Below, one piece after another: positions 50,991 through 60,013 of a stretch of 64,000 nt of DNA. The first letter of the stretch is position 1; each line of letters opens with the position of its first letter. The notes below the pieces were generated by a model, which was not told where the DNA came from, searched no databases, and saw nothing but the letters and a program-made list of their open reading frames with translations. The DNA is taken from assembly GCF_965208485.1 (NCBI RefSeq), contig NZ_OZ242344.1:310001-374000 (forward strand), in the 5' to 3' direction. This DNA comes from Poriferisodalis sp965208485 (GTDB taxonomy: Bacteria > Actinomycetota > Acidimicrobiia > Acidimicrobiales > Poriferisodalaceae). The position numbers were made by a program, and so were the translations under genes.

Positions 50991-51260
50991 AGCCGTGCCG
51001 TGTCCGATGGGCCGCTCAGCCGTGCCGTGTCCGATGGGCCGCTCAGCCGTGCCGTGTCCGATGGGCCGCTCAGCCGTGCCGTGTCCGATGGGCCGCTCAG
51101 CCGTGCCGTGTCCGATGGGCCGCTCAGCCGTGCCGTGTCCGATGGGCCGCTCAGCCGTGCCGTGTCCGATGGGCCGCTCAGCCGTGCCGTGTCCGATGGG
51201 CCGCTCAGCCGTGCCGTGTCCGATGGGCCGCTCAGCCGTGCCGTGTCCGATGGGCCGCTC
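50991..51260. repeat. Ten 27 bp tandem repeats (minisatellite) between amidohydrolase and DsbA-like genes
   Basis: Unit AGCCGTGCCGTGTCCGATGG plus GCCGCTC, ten copies that look identical, 270 bp. The array begins at the amidohydrolase stop codon and ends 13 bp before the DsbA-like ATG. Unit length of 27 leaves all minus frames open, giving SGPSDTARL repeats if translated. Confidence 0.92.
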
Positions 51261-52995
51261 AGCCGCGGCCATGGCGCAGCAGGCGACCGGGGGTGGTGCC
51301 GGTGCACTCGCCGGAGGTGAACGTGACCTCGCCGTTGACGATGATCTGGTCGTAGCCCTTGGCCCGCTGGACACGGCGCCACTCGCCGCCGGGCAGGTCG
51401 AACTCGACGTTGCCGATCCAAGGCGGATCGATCTCGAGCTCCTCCATGTCGTACACGACAACGTCGGCAGCTGCACCCTCTCGCAAGGTGCCGCGGTCCT
51501 TGAAGCCTGCCGCATGCGCCGCCAGCGCCGAGAGCCGGTAGTGCGCTTCCTCCAGCGTCACCACGCCCTCGTCGCGCACCAGCCACGTCAGGAAATCGGT
51601 GGTGTAGGAGCCGCCGCTGAAGAACTTCGTGTGGGCGCCGCCGTCGGACACGCCGGGGATCGCATATGGCGACTGCATCATCTCGCCCATGAACTCGGCG
51701 TTGGAGCCCTTGTCGGGACCCAGGAACTCGACGTTCAGGTCGCCTTGCAGGGACAGGTCCAGCATCACCTCGATCGGGTGCTTGTCCTGCTCCTCGGCCA
51801 GGTCTCCCACCGAGCGGCCGACGAATTCCTGCATGTCAGCCTGACGGTTGACACCCTGGATGATCAGGCCCTTGGGGTTGCCGCCCACACCTGCCTGGAT
51901 CACCTGCAGCCGGCGGTCGGCCTCGGAGGCCTCATCCACGAGCGCCTTGCGCAGCTCCGGATCGGACATCTTGGTGATCTTCTCCTCCTTGGTGCCCGTG
52001 GTGACCGCACGCCAGGCGGGGGAGGCGTCGTAGAGGTTCCAGTGCTCGAGCGTGAAGGCGAAGCCGGCGCGGCCGGTGCCGCACTGCGCGTAGATCGGCA
52101 GGTCCTGACCCCAGCACTTATCGATCCAGCGCAGCGGCCGGCGGTGCACCTCAGGGTCCTTGCGGGCCGGCGCCACCACGTTGTGCAGCACCGGCCGCCG
52201 AGCCGTGGCGGCGAGCACTTCGAGGAACTTGATGTCGGCGCGGATGTCGCCGGTGCCCTGGGTGATCTGGATGAAGCCCTCGTCCCGCTCGGCCAGCACG
52301 CGCGCCAAGTTGAGGATGTCCTCATCGCTCATGATGTCGGTGACCATGGGGGAGCCGTCGTAGTCGGCTTGCACGCTGTCGGGCCCCAGACGCTGGATCG
52401 AGAAGCCGCACAGCCCCGCATCCATGCCCTCACCCAGCAGGCGAGCCATCTCTTTGCGCTCGTTCTCGCTGGCCGGCTCGCCGGCTTTGGCCTTCTCCAG
52501 ACCCATGACGTAGGTCATCAGCGACGCCGTCGGCATGTACTGGATGACGTTGACCCCCTTGGGAGCACGGTCCAGCGAGTCAAGATACTCCGGGATGGTC
52601 TCCCAGTCCCAGTCCATGCCCAGCCGCATCGACTCATAGGGGATGGCCTCTGTGCGGGTCATCGTGAGCATGGAGCGGTCGCGGAATTCGGGCTTGACCG
52701 GGGCGAAGCCGAAGCCGCAATTTCCGAGGACTACCGAGGTCACACCGTGGTAGCCCGAGATGGTGCACCACGGATCCCAGCGGATCTGGGCGTCGTAGTG
52801 GGTGTGCAGGTCGACGAAGCCGGGCGCCACGATCTTGCCAGTGGCGTCGATCTCCCGTTTGGCCGTGCCCTGCGGACGGCCGCCGAGCTGCGCGACCTTG
52901 CCGTCACGGATCCAGACGTCGCCGTTGTATCGGGGCACTCGTGTCCCGTCGACGATCGTCCCGCCCTTGATGTGAATGTCGAACTCAGCGCTCAT
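51259..52995 (-). CDS. Amidohydrolase, N-acyl-D-amino-acid deacylase family
   Basis: 578 residues from ATG 52995. A composite beta-sandwich/TIM-barrel amidohydrolase: FDIHIKGGTIVDGTRVPRYN, metal ligands in GFVDLHTHYDAQIRWDPWCT (HxH), GVTSVVLGNCGFGFAPVKPE, PGVSDGGAHTKFFSGGSYTT (catalytic Asp region), and C-terminal GECTGTTPGRLLRHGRG. Members hydrolyse N-acyl-D-amino acids or act on hydantoin-like substrates; the actual substrate is not clear. A longer frame into the 33 bp repeats upstream is not used. The TGA stop coincides with the first base of the 27 bp array. Confidence 0.88.
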   Translation of the reverse strand: MSAEFDIHIKGGTIVDGTRVPRYNGDVWIRDGKVAQLGGRPQGTAKREIDATGKIVAPGFVDLHTHYDAQIRWDPWCTISGYHGVTSVVLGNCGFGFAPVKPEFRDRSMLTMTRTEAIPYESMRLGMDWDWETIPEYLDSLDRAPKGVNVIQYMPTASLMTYVMGLEKAKAGEPASENERKEMARLLGEGMDAGLCGFSIQRLGPDSVQADYDGSPMVTDIMSDEDILNLARVLAERDEGFIQITQGTGDIRADIKFLEVLAATARRPVLHNVVAPARKDPEVHRRPLRWIDKCWGQDLPIYAQCGTGRAGFAFTLEHWNLYDASPAWRAVTTGTKEEKITKMSDPELRKALVDEASEADRRLQVIQAGVGGNPKGLIIQGVNRQADMQEFVGRSVGDLAEEQDKHPIEVMLDLSLQGDLNVEFLGPDKGSNAEFMGEMMQSPYAIPGVSDGGAHTKFFSGGSYTTDFLTWLVRDEGVVTLEEAHYRLSALAAHAAGFKDRGTLREGAAADVVVYDMEELEIDPPWIGNVEFDLPGGEWRRVQRAKGYDQIIVNGEVTFTSGECTGTTPGRLLRHGRG

Positions 52996-53093
52996 CGCAT
53001 GCCCCCAGTGTGCTCGCTTCGATCGGATTGAGCCCGCAGATCGCCGCCTCGCGGCGCTCCGGCATCGAACCTTCACGCTACCCAACCGCTCCG

Positions 53094-53166
53094 CGGGCTG
53101 CCGGGAGGCTGCCGCCTCGAACACAGCGGGCTGCCGAGAGGCTGCCGCCTCGAACACAGCGGGCTG
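53094..53166. repeat. 33 bp tandem repeat, two copies plus a third start
   Basis: CGGGCTGCCGGGAGGCTGCC plus GCCTCGAACACAG at 53094 and 53127 with one difference, and a partial third at 53160. Lies in the 5' region of the amidohydrolase gene; its minus-strand reading is in frame with that gene. Confidence 0.8.
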
Positions 53167-53211
53167 CCGGAATGTCCCGCGCCCTGAGCCTGCCGGCCAA
53201 GATGCTTCAAC

Positions 53212-53233
53212 TTGACATAATGTCTATTATCGG
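53212..53233. promoter_or_regulatory. AT-rich promoter/operator-like segment before the amidohydrolase gene
   Basis: TTGACATAATGTCTATTATC stands out in GC-rich surroundings and includes the 11-bp palindrome GACATAATGTC. Position (about 220 bp upstream of ATG 52995) allows a promoter for the amidohydrolase operon, but no matching -10/-35 pair is certain. Confidence 0.35.
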
Positions 53234-53286
53234 CGTTTTGATCCAGTTCGGCGATCTCAGACGCAGAACCGCTCACCACGGGCGCC

Positions 53287-55431
53287 TCAGATGTCGAGGG
53301 CTTGGCCGTAGGACTGGCTGTGCTTGACGATGAACCTGCGGCGAGGCTCCACCTCTGAGCCCATCATCACCTTGAAAGCCTCTGCCGCACGGGACTGCTC
53401 AGCTCGTGCCTCGCCCAAGCCGATCCTGCGCAGCACACGGGTGTCCGGGCTGAGGGTGGTCTCGAAGAGCTCGTCGTCGTCCATCTCACCGAGACCCTTG
53501 AACCTGGTGAGCCGGTAGCGGCGTCCGGCTGCGTCGAGCTCGGCCACGAGTGCCTCGCGCTCGGCATCTGAATAGACGAATCGTTTGTCGGCACCGATGG
53601 TGAACGCGTGCGTCGGCGGCTGGGCTGCATACACCCGACCGGCCTCCAGCAAGGGTCGCATGTAGTGATACATGAGTGTCAGCACCAAGCAGCGAATGTG
53701 GCTGCCGTCCACGTCGGCGTCGGCCAGCAGCACCACGCGCTCGTAGCGGCACGAATCCGCGTCGAAATCGGTGCCCGAGCCCGCTCCCAATGCCGTGAAC
53801 AGGGCGGTTGCCTCGGCATTGTCGAGCACGGCGCGCAGCGTCCCCTTGCCGGCGTTCACCACCTTGCCTCGCAGCGGCAGCACCGCCTGCCAAGCGCTGT
53901 CGCGTGCCCGCTTGGCGGGACCGGCTGCGGAGTCGCCCTCCACGATCAGCAGCTCGCCCTCGGGATGCAGCCTGCAGTCGGCGAGCTTCGCCGGCATGCC
54001 GCTCGAGCCGAGCGCTGCGGCCTTGCGCCGCTGGTCGAGTGCCCGCCGCGACTCCACCCGGTTCACCACGGCGTCGGCAAACTTGTCGATCAGCGCCCGC
54101 ACGTGGACCTTGCGTGAATTCGCAGCGCTGCCGTCGAACCACGCTCGCAGGCCCTCGCGCACGACGTTGGCCACGATCCGCTGCACCTGTGGGGTGCCCA
54201 GCTCCCGCTTGGTCTGGCCCCGGAACTGCGGCTCGGCGAACGTTGCCCGCACCACCGCCACGAGACCCTCCTGGGCATCCTCCCGCTGCGCCCGGGCGTC
54301 GTCCTTGAGCCGTCGCAGCTTGCGAGGATCGGCCTCAGTGAGCGCTGTGTTCACCGCCGTGGTGAGCGCTCGCTCGAATCCGGCGATGTGCGTGCCGCCT
54401 TCGGGGGTCGGAATGGTGTTCACGAACCCGACGATGCGGGCGTCGTAGGCACGGGTCCAGCGCAGCGCGACCTCCACGTCGCACTGGCGCTCGACGTCGG
54501 TGAGCTTGCCGTCCACCGGCACTCGTTCGGTGAACGACTCAGAGCCGGTCAGCCGGATCAGCCCGGTCACCGCCTCGTCGTTGCCCGACAGCACCTCGAC
54601 GTAGTCGCCCAAACCGCCGCTGGAGACGATCTCCTCGACCACCGCAGGTTCCCGGCGGCGGTCGGCGATGCTGATCTTGACCTTGGGAACCAGGAAGCAG
54701 ACCTGGGTGATGCGCTCGCGCACCTCCTCGAAGTCGACAGTGGCAGCGGGGTCGAAAATGCCAGTGTCCGGCCAGAACCGCACACGTGTCCCGGTGCGGC
54801 CCGACGACACCCGCCCGACCAGCTTGAGCTTGTGGCTCTCACGGAAGCGGCCGGCGCTGTCGGTGTGGCCGGCTTTCTGATGCTTGAATTCGAGGCGGTG
54901 CGTGGCACCCTTGCGATGCACGTCGACTTCCATCCGGCCCGAGAGCGCGTTCACCACCGAGGCGCCCACGCCGTGCAGTCCCCCCGAGGCACCGTACGCC
55001 CCGTTGCCGAACTTGCCGCCGGCGTGCAGCTCGGTGAACACCACTTCGACGGCGGTGATGTCGTCGTGCTTGATGTCGATCGGGATGCCGCGGCCCCGGT
55101 CGGCCACCTCGTAGGAGCCGTCGCCATGCAGCGTGATCTCGATCAGCTTGCCGTGCCCGGCTGCGGCCTCGTCGACTGCGTTGTCGATGATCTCCCACAG
55201 CAGATGCGTCAAGCCGCCCGAGCCGGTGCCCCCGATGTACATGCCGGGCCGCTTGCGCACCGCTTCGAGGCCTTCGAGCACCTCGATGGAGCTCGCGTCG
55301 TAGGCGCCTGTGCCGGGTGCTCCAACGGGCGGCGGGTCGGCCGCGCTCTGTTCAGGATCGGCGCCGTCTGCCATCTTGAGCGTCCGTCCCCTCGGGGCCC
55401 TGCGGGTGGTCGATGATGTCGATGGTGCCAT
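53287..55431 (-). CDS. parE: Type IIA topoisomerase B subunit, topoisomerase IV-like
   Basis: 714 residues. GHKL ATPase: GGLTHLLWEIIDNAVDEAAA, GGLHGVGASVVNALSGRMEV, VGRVSSGRTGTRVRFWPDTG. TOPRIM: LLIVEGDSAAGPAKRARDSA and VVLLADADVDGSHIRCLVLT. C-terminus RFKGLGEMDDDELFETTLSP. Start at ATG 55431, sharing a base with the stop of the A subunit (TGATG), so A-B order is coupled. The A-B order and lack of the long GyrB insertion suggest a topoisomerase IV-type or second gyrase pair; a separate gyrBA is expected elsewhere. Confidence 0.9.
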   Translation of the reverse strand: MAPSTSSTTRRAPRGRTLKMADGADPEQSAADPPPVGAPGTGAYDASSIEVLEGLEAVRKRPGMYIGGTGSGGLTHLLWEIIDNAVDEAAAGHGKLIEITLHGDGSYEVADRGRGIPIDIKHDDITAVEVVFTELHAGGKFGNGAYGASGGLHGVGASVVNALSGRMEVDVHRKGATHRLEFKHQKAGHTDSAGRFRESHKLKLVGRVSSGRTGTRVRFWPDTGIFDPAATVDFEEVRERITQVCFLVPKVKISIADRRREPAVVEEIVSSGGLGDYVEVLSGNDEAVTGLIRLTGSESFTERVPVDGKLTDVERQCDVEVALRWTRAYDARIVGFVNTIPTPEGGTHIAGFERALTTAVNTALTEADPRKLRRLKDDARAQREDAQEGLVAVVRATFAEPQFRGQTKRELGTPQVQRIVANVVREGLRAWFDGSAANSRKVHVRALIDKFADAVVNRVESRRALDQRRKAAALGSSGMPAKLADCRLHPEGELLIVEGDSAAGPAKRARDSAWQAVLPLRGKVVNAGKGTLRAVLDNAEATALFTALGAGSGTDFDADSCRYERVVLLADADVDGSHIRCLVLTLMYHYMRPLLEAGRVYAAQPPTHAFTIGADKRFVYSDAEREALVAELDAAGRRYRLTRFKGLGEMDDDELFETTLSPDTRVLRRIGLGEARAEQSRAAEAFKVMMGSEVEPRRRFIVKHSQSYGQALDI

Positions 55432-57878
55432 CAGAACCGGTACTCCCCCAGCGCGAGGATGCGCTGGGCCGTCCGCTTGGCTGGCCCATTGCGCCGGGTC
55501 GGCGAGATGTCGGGTCGTTGCGGCACCGGATCGGGAGAGCCGGCGTCGTCGTGCGGGGCCACGACCGCCGCAAGCTGGCGGTTGAGGCCCACCCACCCGT
55601 AGACGATCTGCGTCTCGAAGCCGGCCAGCTTCACCGTCGGCGAGCCTGCGGTTCCCCGTCCCCGTGATGGCACGTCCGAGATCTCGGTGGCCTTCGTGGC
55701 GCCCTCGTCGGTGACCAGCACCACCAGAGCCCCGTACGACACTGCCGCGGCCGCCAGCACCGCCGCACCGGGCCGCAGCTTGATGCCGGTGACACCGGCT
55801 GCGCCGGGACCCCGCACGGTGAGCGCATCCGCCCCGAATCGCAGCGCATGCCCTGTCGTCGAGACGAGCGCGATCTCCGAGCCGTCGGGAGCATCGAAAG
55901 CGGCGACGACCCGGTCGCCGTCGCCCAGCGAGATCACGGTGTTGCCGCTGCGCACCGAGGCCAGCGACCCGGCATCGAGGCGCTTCGCGACGCCGGAGCG
56001 CGTCACCAGCGCGATCGGAGCGCCGGCGTGGCCGAACAGTGCAACCGGCTGCTCGCCGCGCGCCAGCGAGAACATCTCCCGCACCGGTGCACCCCGGCTT
56101 CCCCGCAGCATCTCGGGAATCGAGCGCACCTCTGTGCGCAGAACCCTGCCCCGATCGGTCACCAAGTGCACCACGTCGAAGTCCGAGGCCGTCGCGGTGG
56201 CCACCAGCACGTCGTGGCGGCCCGGCTTGGCACTCAGCGGATCCTCGGCATGGCGACGGCCCAGCAAGCCCGACGTGGACAGCGTCACGAGGCTGGTGCG
56301 CTCGTCCCCGGAGATATCACGCTCGAGGCCGAGGGTCCCGTCTGCTCCCCCCTCCCCCATCGCAGCCGCGGGGGTCACGATGTCGTCGCGGTGGCTGATC
56401 TCGGTGCGGCGCGGCACTGCGAACTGCTCAACCATCTCGTCCAGTTCGCGCTCGACGATTGTCCGCCGCCGTGCGTCGGACGCCAGGATCTTGCGGTAGC
56501 CCTCGATGGCCGCCCGCACTTCGCCCAGCTCGTCGCGCAGGCGCTGCGTCTCGAGCGCCGTGAGCCGCCGCAGCTGCATGTCCAGGATGTGATTGGCTTG
56601 GATCTCGCTGAGATCCAGCCGCTCCATCAGCTCGGCTCGTGCGGCCGCGACGTCGACCGCGCCCCGGATGATCGCAATGACCAGGTCGATGTTGTCGAGC
56701 GCGATCAGCAGGCCCGCCAAGATGTGCTCCCGCTCGGCAGCGCGGTCCAGCCGGTACTGCGTCCGCCGAGTGATGACCTCGAGGCGGTGCGCGATGTAGT
56801 GCTCGCACATCTCCAGCAGGCCGAGCTGGCGAGGCACCCCGTCCACCAGTGCGACGTTGTTGATGCCGAAGGTGTCCTCCAGCGGGGTCAGGCTCCACAG
56901 CTCCGAGAGCACCGCGTGCGCATTGACGCCCGGCTTGCCTTCGATCACCAGCCGCAGGCCGTGCGTCCGGTCCGACAGGTCGTTCACCGCCGCCACGCCC
57001 TCGAGGCGTCCATTCGACGCCAACTCGCGGACCTTGGCCTGCACCCGCTCGGGCCCCACCATGTAGGGCAACTCGGTCACGACGATCCCGTCACGACGGG
57101 CGGTCAGCGGCTCGATGTGGGCTTTCGCCCTGACGCGAATCGTTCCGCGGCCTGTCTCGTACGCCTCTGCCAAGGAGTCGTCGACGACCACGATCCCGCC
57201 GCCCGGGAAGTCCGGCCCCCTCACCAGGCTCATCAGTTCGGCCGTCGTGGGCTTGGGACGCCGCTGGCGCAATACCAGCTTCAGCGCAGCACAGATCTCG
57301 GCCAGATTGTGCGGGGCCATGTTGGTGGCCATCCCCACCGCAATGCCGCTGGCGCCATTGATCAGCAGGTTCGGCAGCAGGGCCGGCAGGCATTCGGGCT
57401 CAAAGCGCTCGCCGTCGAAGTTGGGCACCAAGTCGACAGTGCTCTCGTCGATGCCGGTCACCATCGTCATCGCGGCAGGGCTCAGCCGCGCCTCGGTGTA
57501 GCGGTACGCCGCCGGCGGATCGTCAAGGCTGCCGAAGTTGCCCTTGGGCTCGACCAGCGGCACCGACATGGCGAAGTCCTGCCCCATGCGGACCATCGCC
57601 TCGTAGATTGCTCCATCGCCGTGGGGGTGGTACTTGCCCATCACCTCCCCCACCACGCCGGCGGACTTGCGAAACGGCGTGCCCGGCCGCAAGCCCAAGT
57701 CGTCCATCACGTAGAGAATCCGCCGCTGCACCGGCTTGAGACCGTCGCGGACGTCGGGGATCGCCCGTGCCGTCGTCACCGACAGCGCGTACGGCATGAA
57801 GGAATCTCGCATCTCGTCGGCGACGTCGATCTCGTGGATCTCGCGTGCGATCGTCGTCGGTGCGGTCGGTCCGGCCAT
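55431..57878 (-). CDS. parC: Type IIA topoisomerase A subunit, topoisomerase IV-like
   Basis: 815 residues from ATG 57878, with AAAGGG upstream. Winged-helix and catalytic Tyr region: TARAIPDVRDGLKPVQRRIL, GKYHPHGDGAIYEAMVRMGQ, RYTEARLSPAAM. C-terminal beta-pinwheel blades: VTLSTSGLLGRRHAEDPLSA, VHLVTDRGRVLRTEVRSIP, ALVTRSGVAKRLDAGSLASV. No canonical GyrA box is evident, which favours a decatenase. The position equivalent to E. coli GyrA Ser83 is Gly (HPHGDGAIYE). Operon with parE. Confidence 0.9.
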   Translation of the reverse strand: MAGPTAPTTIAREIHEIDVADEMRDSFMPYALSVTTARAIPDVRDGLKPVQRRILYVMDDLGLRPGTPFRKSAGVVGEVMGKYHPHGDGAIYEAMVRMGQDFAMSVPLVEPKGNFGSLDDPPAAYRYTEARLSPAAMTMVTGIDESTVDLVPNFDGERFEPECLPALLPNLLINGASGIAVGMATNMAPHNLAEICAALKLVLRQRRPKPTTAELMSLVRGPDFPGGGIVVVDDSLAEAYETGRGTIRVRAKAHIEPLTARRDGIVVTELPYMVGPERVQAKVRELASNGRLEGVAAVNDLSDRTHGLRLVIEGKPGVNAHAVLSELWSLTPLEDTFGINNVALVDGVPRQLGLLEMCEHYIAHRLEVITRRTQYRLDRAAEREHILAGLLIALDNIDLVIAIIRGAVDVAAARAELMERLDLSEIQANHILDMQLRRLTALETQRLRDELGEVRAAIEGYRKILASDARRRTIVERELDEMVEQFAVPRRTEISHRDDIVTPAAAMGEGGADGTLGLERDISGDERTSLVTLSTSGLLGRRHAEDPLSAKPGRHDVLVATATASDFDVVHLVTDRGRVLRTEVRSIPEMLRGSRGAPVREMFSLARGEQPVALFGHAGAPIALVTRSGVAKRLDAGSLASVRSGNTVISLGDGDRVVAAFDAPDGSEIALVSTTGHALRFGADALTVRGPGAAGVTGIKLRPGAAVLAAAAVSYGALVVLVTDEGATKATEISDVPSRGRGTAGSPTVKLAGFETQIVYGWVGLNRQLAAVVAPHDDAGSPDPVPQRPDISPTRRNGPAKRTAQRILALGEYRF

Positions 57879-58105
57879 CGTCGAGGACCCTTTCAAGGAC
57901 TGGGGGTATTGCAGAGCAGGAACGGGTGTGCGCGCTCCAGCGGCGCTGAGCTGCCCGTCTTGTCACAAGGCATCCCGGCGGCTTCTCTCGAGGGTACGAC
58001 GCCGGCCATCTCGCTCAAGGGAATTCTTGGCTGACCGATGGACCGAGTGCTCACGGGTGCTTCGGCGCACATCTCCACGGTGCGGTCAAAGCCAGAGCAC
58101 CCCAC

Positions 58106-58139
58106 TAGCCTGCCGCGAGTGTTGGTGAAGGCCCTGTGA
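58106..58139 (+). promoter_or_regulatory. Leaderless -10 box and six-codon upstream ORF
   Basis: TAGCCT at 58106, then 7 nt, then GTG 58119 opening GTG TTG GTG AAG GCC CTG TGA (MLVKAL). Its TGA overlaps the GTG start of the next gene, so a leaderless mini-ORF could couple translation to it. Between ATG 57878 of parC and this box, 57879-58105 shows no gene. Confidence 0.4.
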
Positions 58140-59581
58140 GCCGTCGCCTCGAAGTCGAGTTGACCAGCCGGCGTGACGACGGCTCGTGGACATGGCGCGC
58201 GGCGGGAGCAAAGCAGCCGAAGGGTGTGCTCGACGGTGACCTGCTTCCGCCTGATGCGGGCGAAGGCGATGTTCTGCGAGTCGACGCGGACTTCGAGGTC
58301 GACGGCATCTTCGTCACCCAAGTACTGCCTCCGAAGGCTCGCAGCGGCAAGCCTCCCGCCGAGCGCATCGAGATGATCGGCCCGCTGGACCGGGCCGCGA
58401 ACCCGATCACGACCCGCGTTGCAGGTCGCGGCGGACGCAAACGCGGCGGTGACCTAGCCAAGCGACGGCCGAACGAACGAGGCGAGCGTGTCCGTCGCCG
58501 CAAGCGCGACGATGAAACCCACAACAACGATGCGGGGCCTGAGCCGGGTCGTGAAGGCTCGAAGCAGCGTCAGGCGCGAGCCCGAGAGCGCGGTCGAGGC
58601 AGCGTCCAGCGCCCCGACGGCGGTGCCGGGCAGCCCAAATCAGACCGCGCAACGAGGCAGAAGGCTCCCGCGCCCGAGCAGCCTTCGCGTCCCAAGGCCC
58701 GCAAGCTCCGGCCGGGTCGCACGCACCGCGACGCGCTGATCGCCTCGCTGCCCGCCGAGCAGCAGGTGGTAGCTGAGCAGGTCGCCCGCGGGGGACTTGC
58801 GGCCGTGAGAGCCGAGATCGAGGCCCAGAATCGCAAGGCATCCGAGGAGGGCGCCCCCGAAGTCCCCGCAGAGGGCTTGCTTGCCCTCGCCGAATCGCTG
58901 GTGAGACCGATGCAGATCGCGGAATGGCGGGACCGTGCCGATGCCGCAATTGCGGGAATCGAGCGAGTCGACTTGCGCGACCTGCGCTCGGTGCTGGTGG
59001 CCGCCGAGGACTTCGCCCGTGATTCCGAGGCCCGGGAGCTGGCGTCCCGGATCCGGGAGAGGCTGAACGAACGCGTCGAGCGAAGCCAGCAGGAATGGCA
59101 CGACGAGCTGCGCGTCACGCTGGCCGAGGGGCGTGTCGTGCGTGCACTGCGCCTCAGCTCGCGTCCGCCCAAGGCCGGGGCGCCGTTGCCTCCCGAGATC
59201 GCCCAGGAGCTCACGTCGCAGGCCAGTGCAGCGCTCGGCACCGGCGCCTCGCAGCACCGGATCGCGGTGGTGCTCGAGGCGGTGGCCTTCTCACCGGTCC
59301 GTCCCTACGTCGTGTTGCCGGCTATCCCGGCCGAGCCGGTTTCCGAGCTGCTCGAAGTGGCTCGAAAAGTCGCCACTCGCCTGCCTGAGGTGGCCGCTGC
59401 GCTCGGAATCGACCCCGCCGAGGAGAGTCAGAGCAGCCGATCACGCCGCGGGCGCCGACCCAAGGTCGACCAGACCGACCCGGCGGGGCACGAAGATCCG
59501 GTGGGGCAGTCTGAGGCGGCTGAGGCTGACGACGGAAGCGCGCTGCCCGCGGGGTTGGATCTCGCCGATGGTCACCGCTGA
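58136..59581 (+). CDS. Conserved hypothetical protein with basic linker
   Basis: 481 residues from GTG 58136. A small N-terminal beta domain (LEVELTSRRDDGSWTWRAAG, then VLDGDLLPPDAGEGDVLRVD and GIFVTQVLPP), a very basic, disordered linker at about 95-195 (RKRGGDLAKRRPNERGERVR), and a helical C-terminal domain (REQ/ARG-rich, HDELRVTLAEGRVVRALRLS, SQHRIAVVLEAVAFSPVRPY). The basic linker suggests nucleic-acid binding; no family recognised. The last residues (GLDLADGHR) are read from the antisense of a vapC remnant, so the original C-terminus may have been replaced. Confidence 0.7.
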   Translation: MSRRLEVELTSRRDDGSWTWRAAGAKQPKGVLDGDLLPPDAGEGDVLRVDADFEVDGIFVTQVLPPKARSGKPPAERIEMIGPLDRAANPITTRVAGRGGRKRGGDLAKRRPNERGERVRRRKRDDETHNNDAGPEPGREGSKQRQARARERGRGSVQRPDGGAGQPKSDRATRQKAPAPEQPSRPKARKLRPGRTHRDALIASLPAEQQVVAEQVARGGLAAVRAEIEAQNRKASEEGAPEVPAEGLLALAESLVRPMQIAEWRDRADAAIAGIERVDLRDLRSVLVAAEDFARDSEARELASRIRERLNERVERSQQEWHDELRVTLAEGRVVRALRLSSRPPKAGAPLPPEIAQELTSQASAALGTGASQHRIAVVLEAVAFSPVRPYVVLPAIPAEPVSELLEVARKVATRLPEVAAALGIDPAEESQSSRSRRGRRPKVDQTDPAGHEDPVGQSEAAEADDGSALPAGLDLADGHR

Positions 59582-59686
59582 CAAGATCATGTCTGCAGAG
59601 CGAATCCCTTGGACCCATTCGACGACCGATGGATGCGGACGCGTCCGGCGCAGCTCGGAAACGATGTTGGTGTCCAGCAGGTACAC
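59555..59686 (-). pseudogene. VapC-type PIN toxin, truncated
   Basis: From GTG 59686: VYLLDTNIVSELRRTRPHPS, VVEWVQGIRSADMILSAVTI, GEIQ, then similarity ends. First catalytic Asp (LLDTN) and the E of GEIQ are present, the C-terminal acidic residues are lost. The cut coincides with the 3' end of the preceding plus-strand gene, marking a deletion junction near 59550. Confidence 0.7.
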
Positions 59687-59691
59687 GGGTG

Positions 59692-59952
59692 TCAGCCGAG
59701 GTCCGGTGGGTGTCGGCGTTGGTAGTCGCGCCGAGGCGGCGTCAGATTGTCGGTGCGGGCATGGGGTGCCAGCAGCCAGTCCTTGAGGTCCGGGCGAGCG
59801 CTGCGCTGCAGTCGTTCCCATTCCTCGATCGGCACCAGCACAGCTGTCGGCACGCCGCGCAGCGTCACCGTCTGGGGTCCGTCGCTCAGGCTGCGCTGGA
59901 GAAACTCGCTGAAACGAGACTTCGCCTCCTGCACCTGCCAAGTACCCGTCAT
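59692..59952 (-). CDS. Phd/YefM-family antitoxin
   Basis: 86 residues: MTGTWQVQEAKSRFSEFLQR, GPQTVTLRGVPTAVLVPIEE, WERLQRSARPDLKDWL. This is the usual Phd/YefM DNA-binding antitoxin, which neutralises the toxin and represses its own operon. The partner vapC downstream is truncated, so it is an orphan antitoxin. Upstream lie two 20-bp repeats likely to be its operator. Confidence 0.85.
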   Translation of the reverse strand: MTGTWQVQEAKSRFSEFLQRSLSDGPQTVTLRGVPTAVLVPIEEWERLQRSARPDLKDWLLAPHARTDNLTPPRRDYQRRHPPDLG

Positions 59953-59973
59953 GACGTCCTCTCCGCCCGCATT

Positions 59974-60013
59974 GTTGAGTATCAGACTAGTCTGTTGAGT
60001 ATCAGACTAGTCT
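59974..60013. promoter_or_regulatory. Tandem 20 bp repeats, antitoxin operator
   Basis: GTTGAGTATCAGACTAGTCT occurs twice back to back. Each unit contains the palindrome AGACTAGTCT. Located 22 bp upstream of the antitoxin ATG, as expected for autoregulation. The stretch 60014-60304 beyond it is AT-richer and holds no gene I can support. Confidence 0.65.

Noticed and set aside
50991..51260. Possible CRISPR array
   Set aside because: Repeats are contiguous with no spacers and no cas genes nearby; it is a minisatellite.
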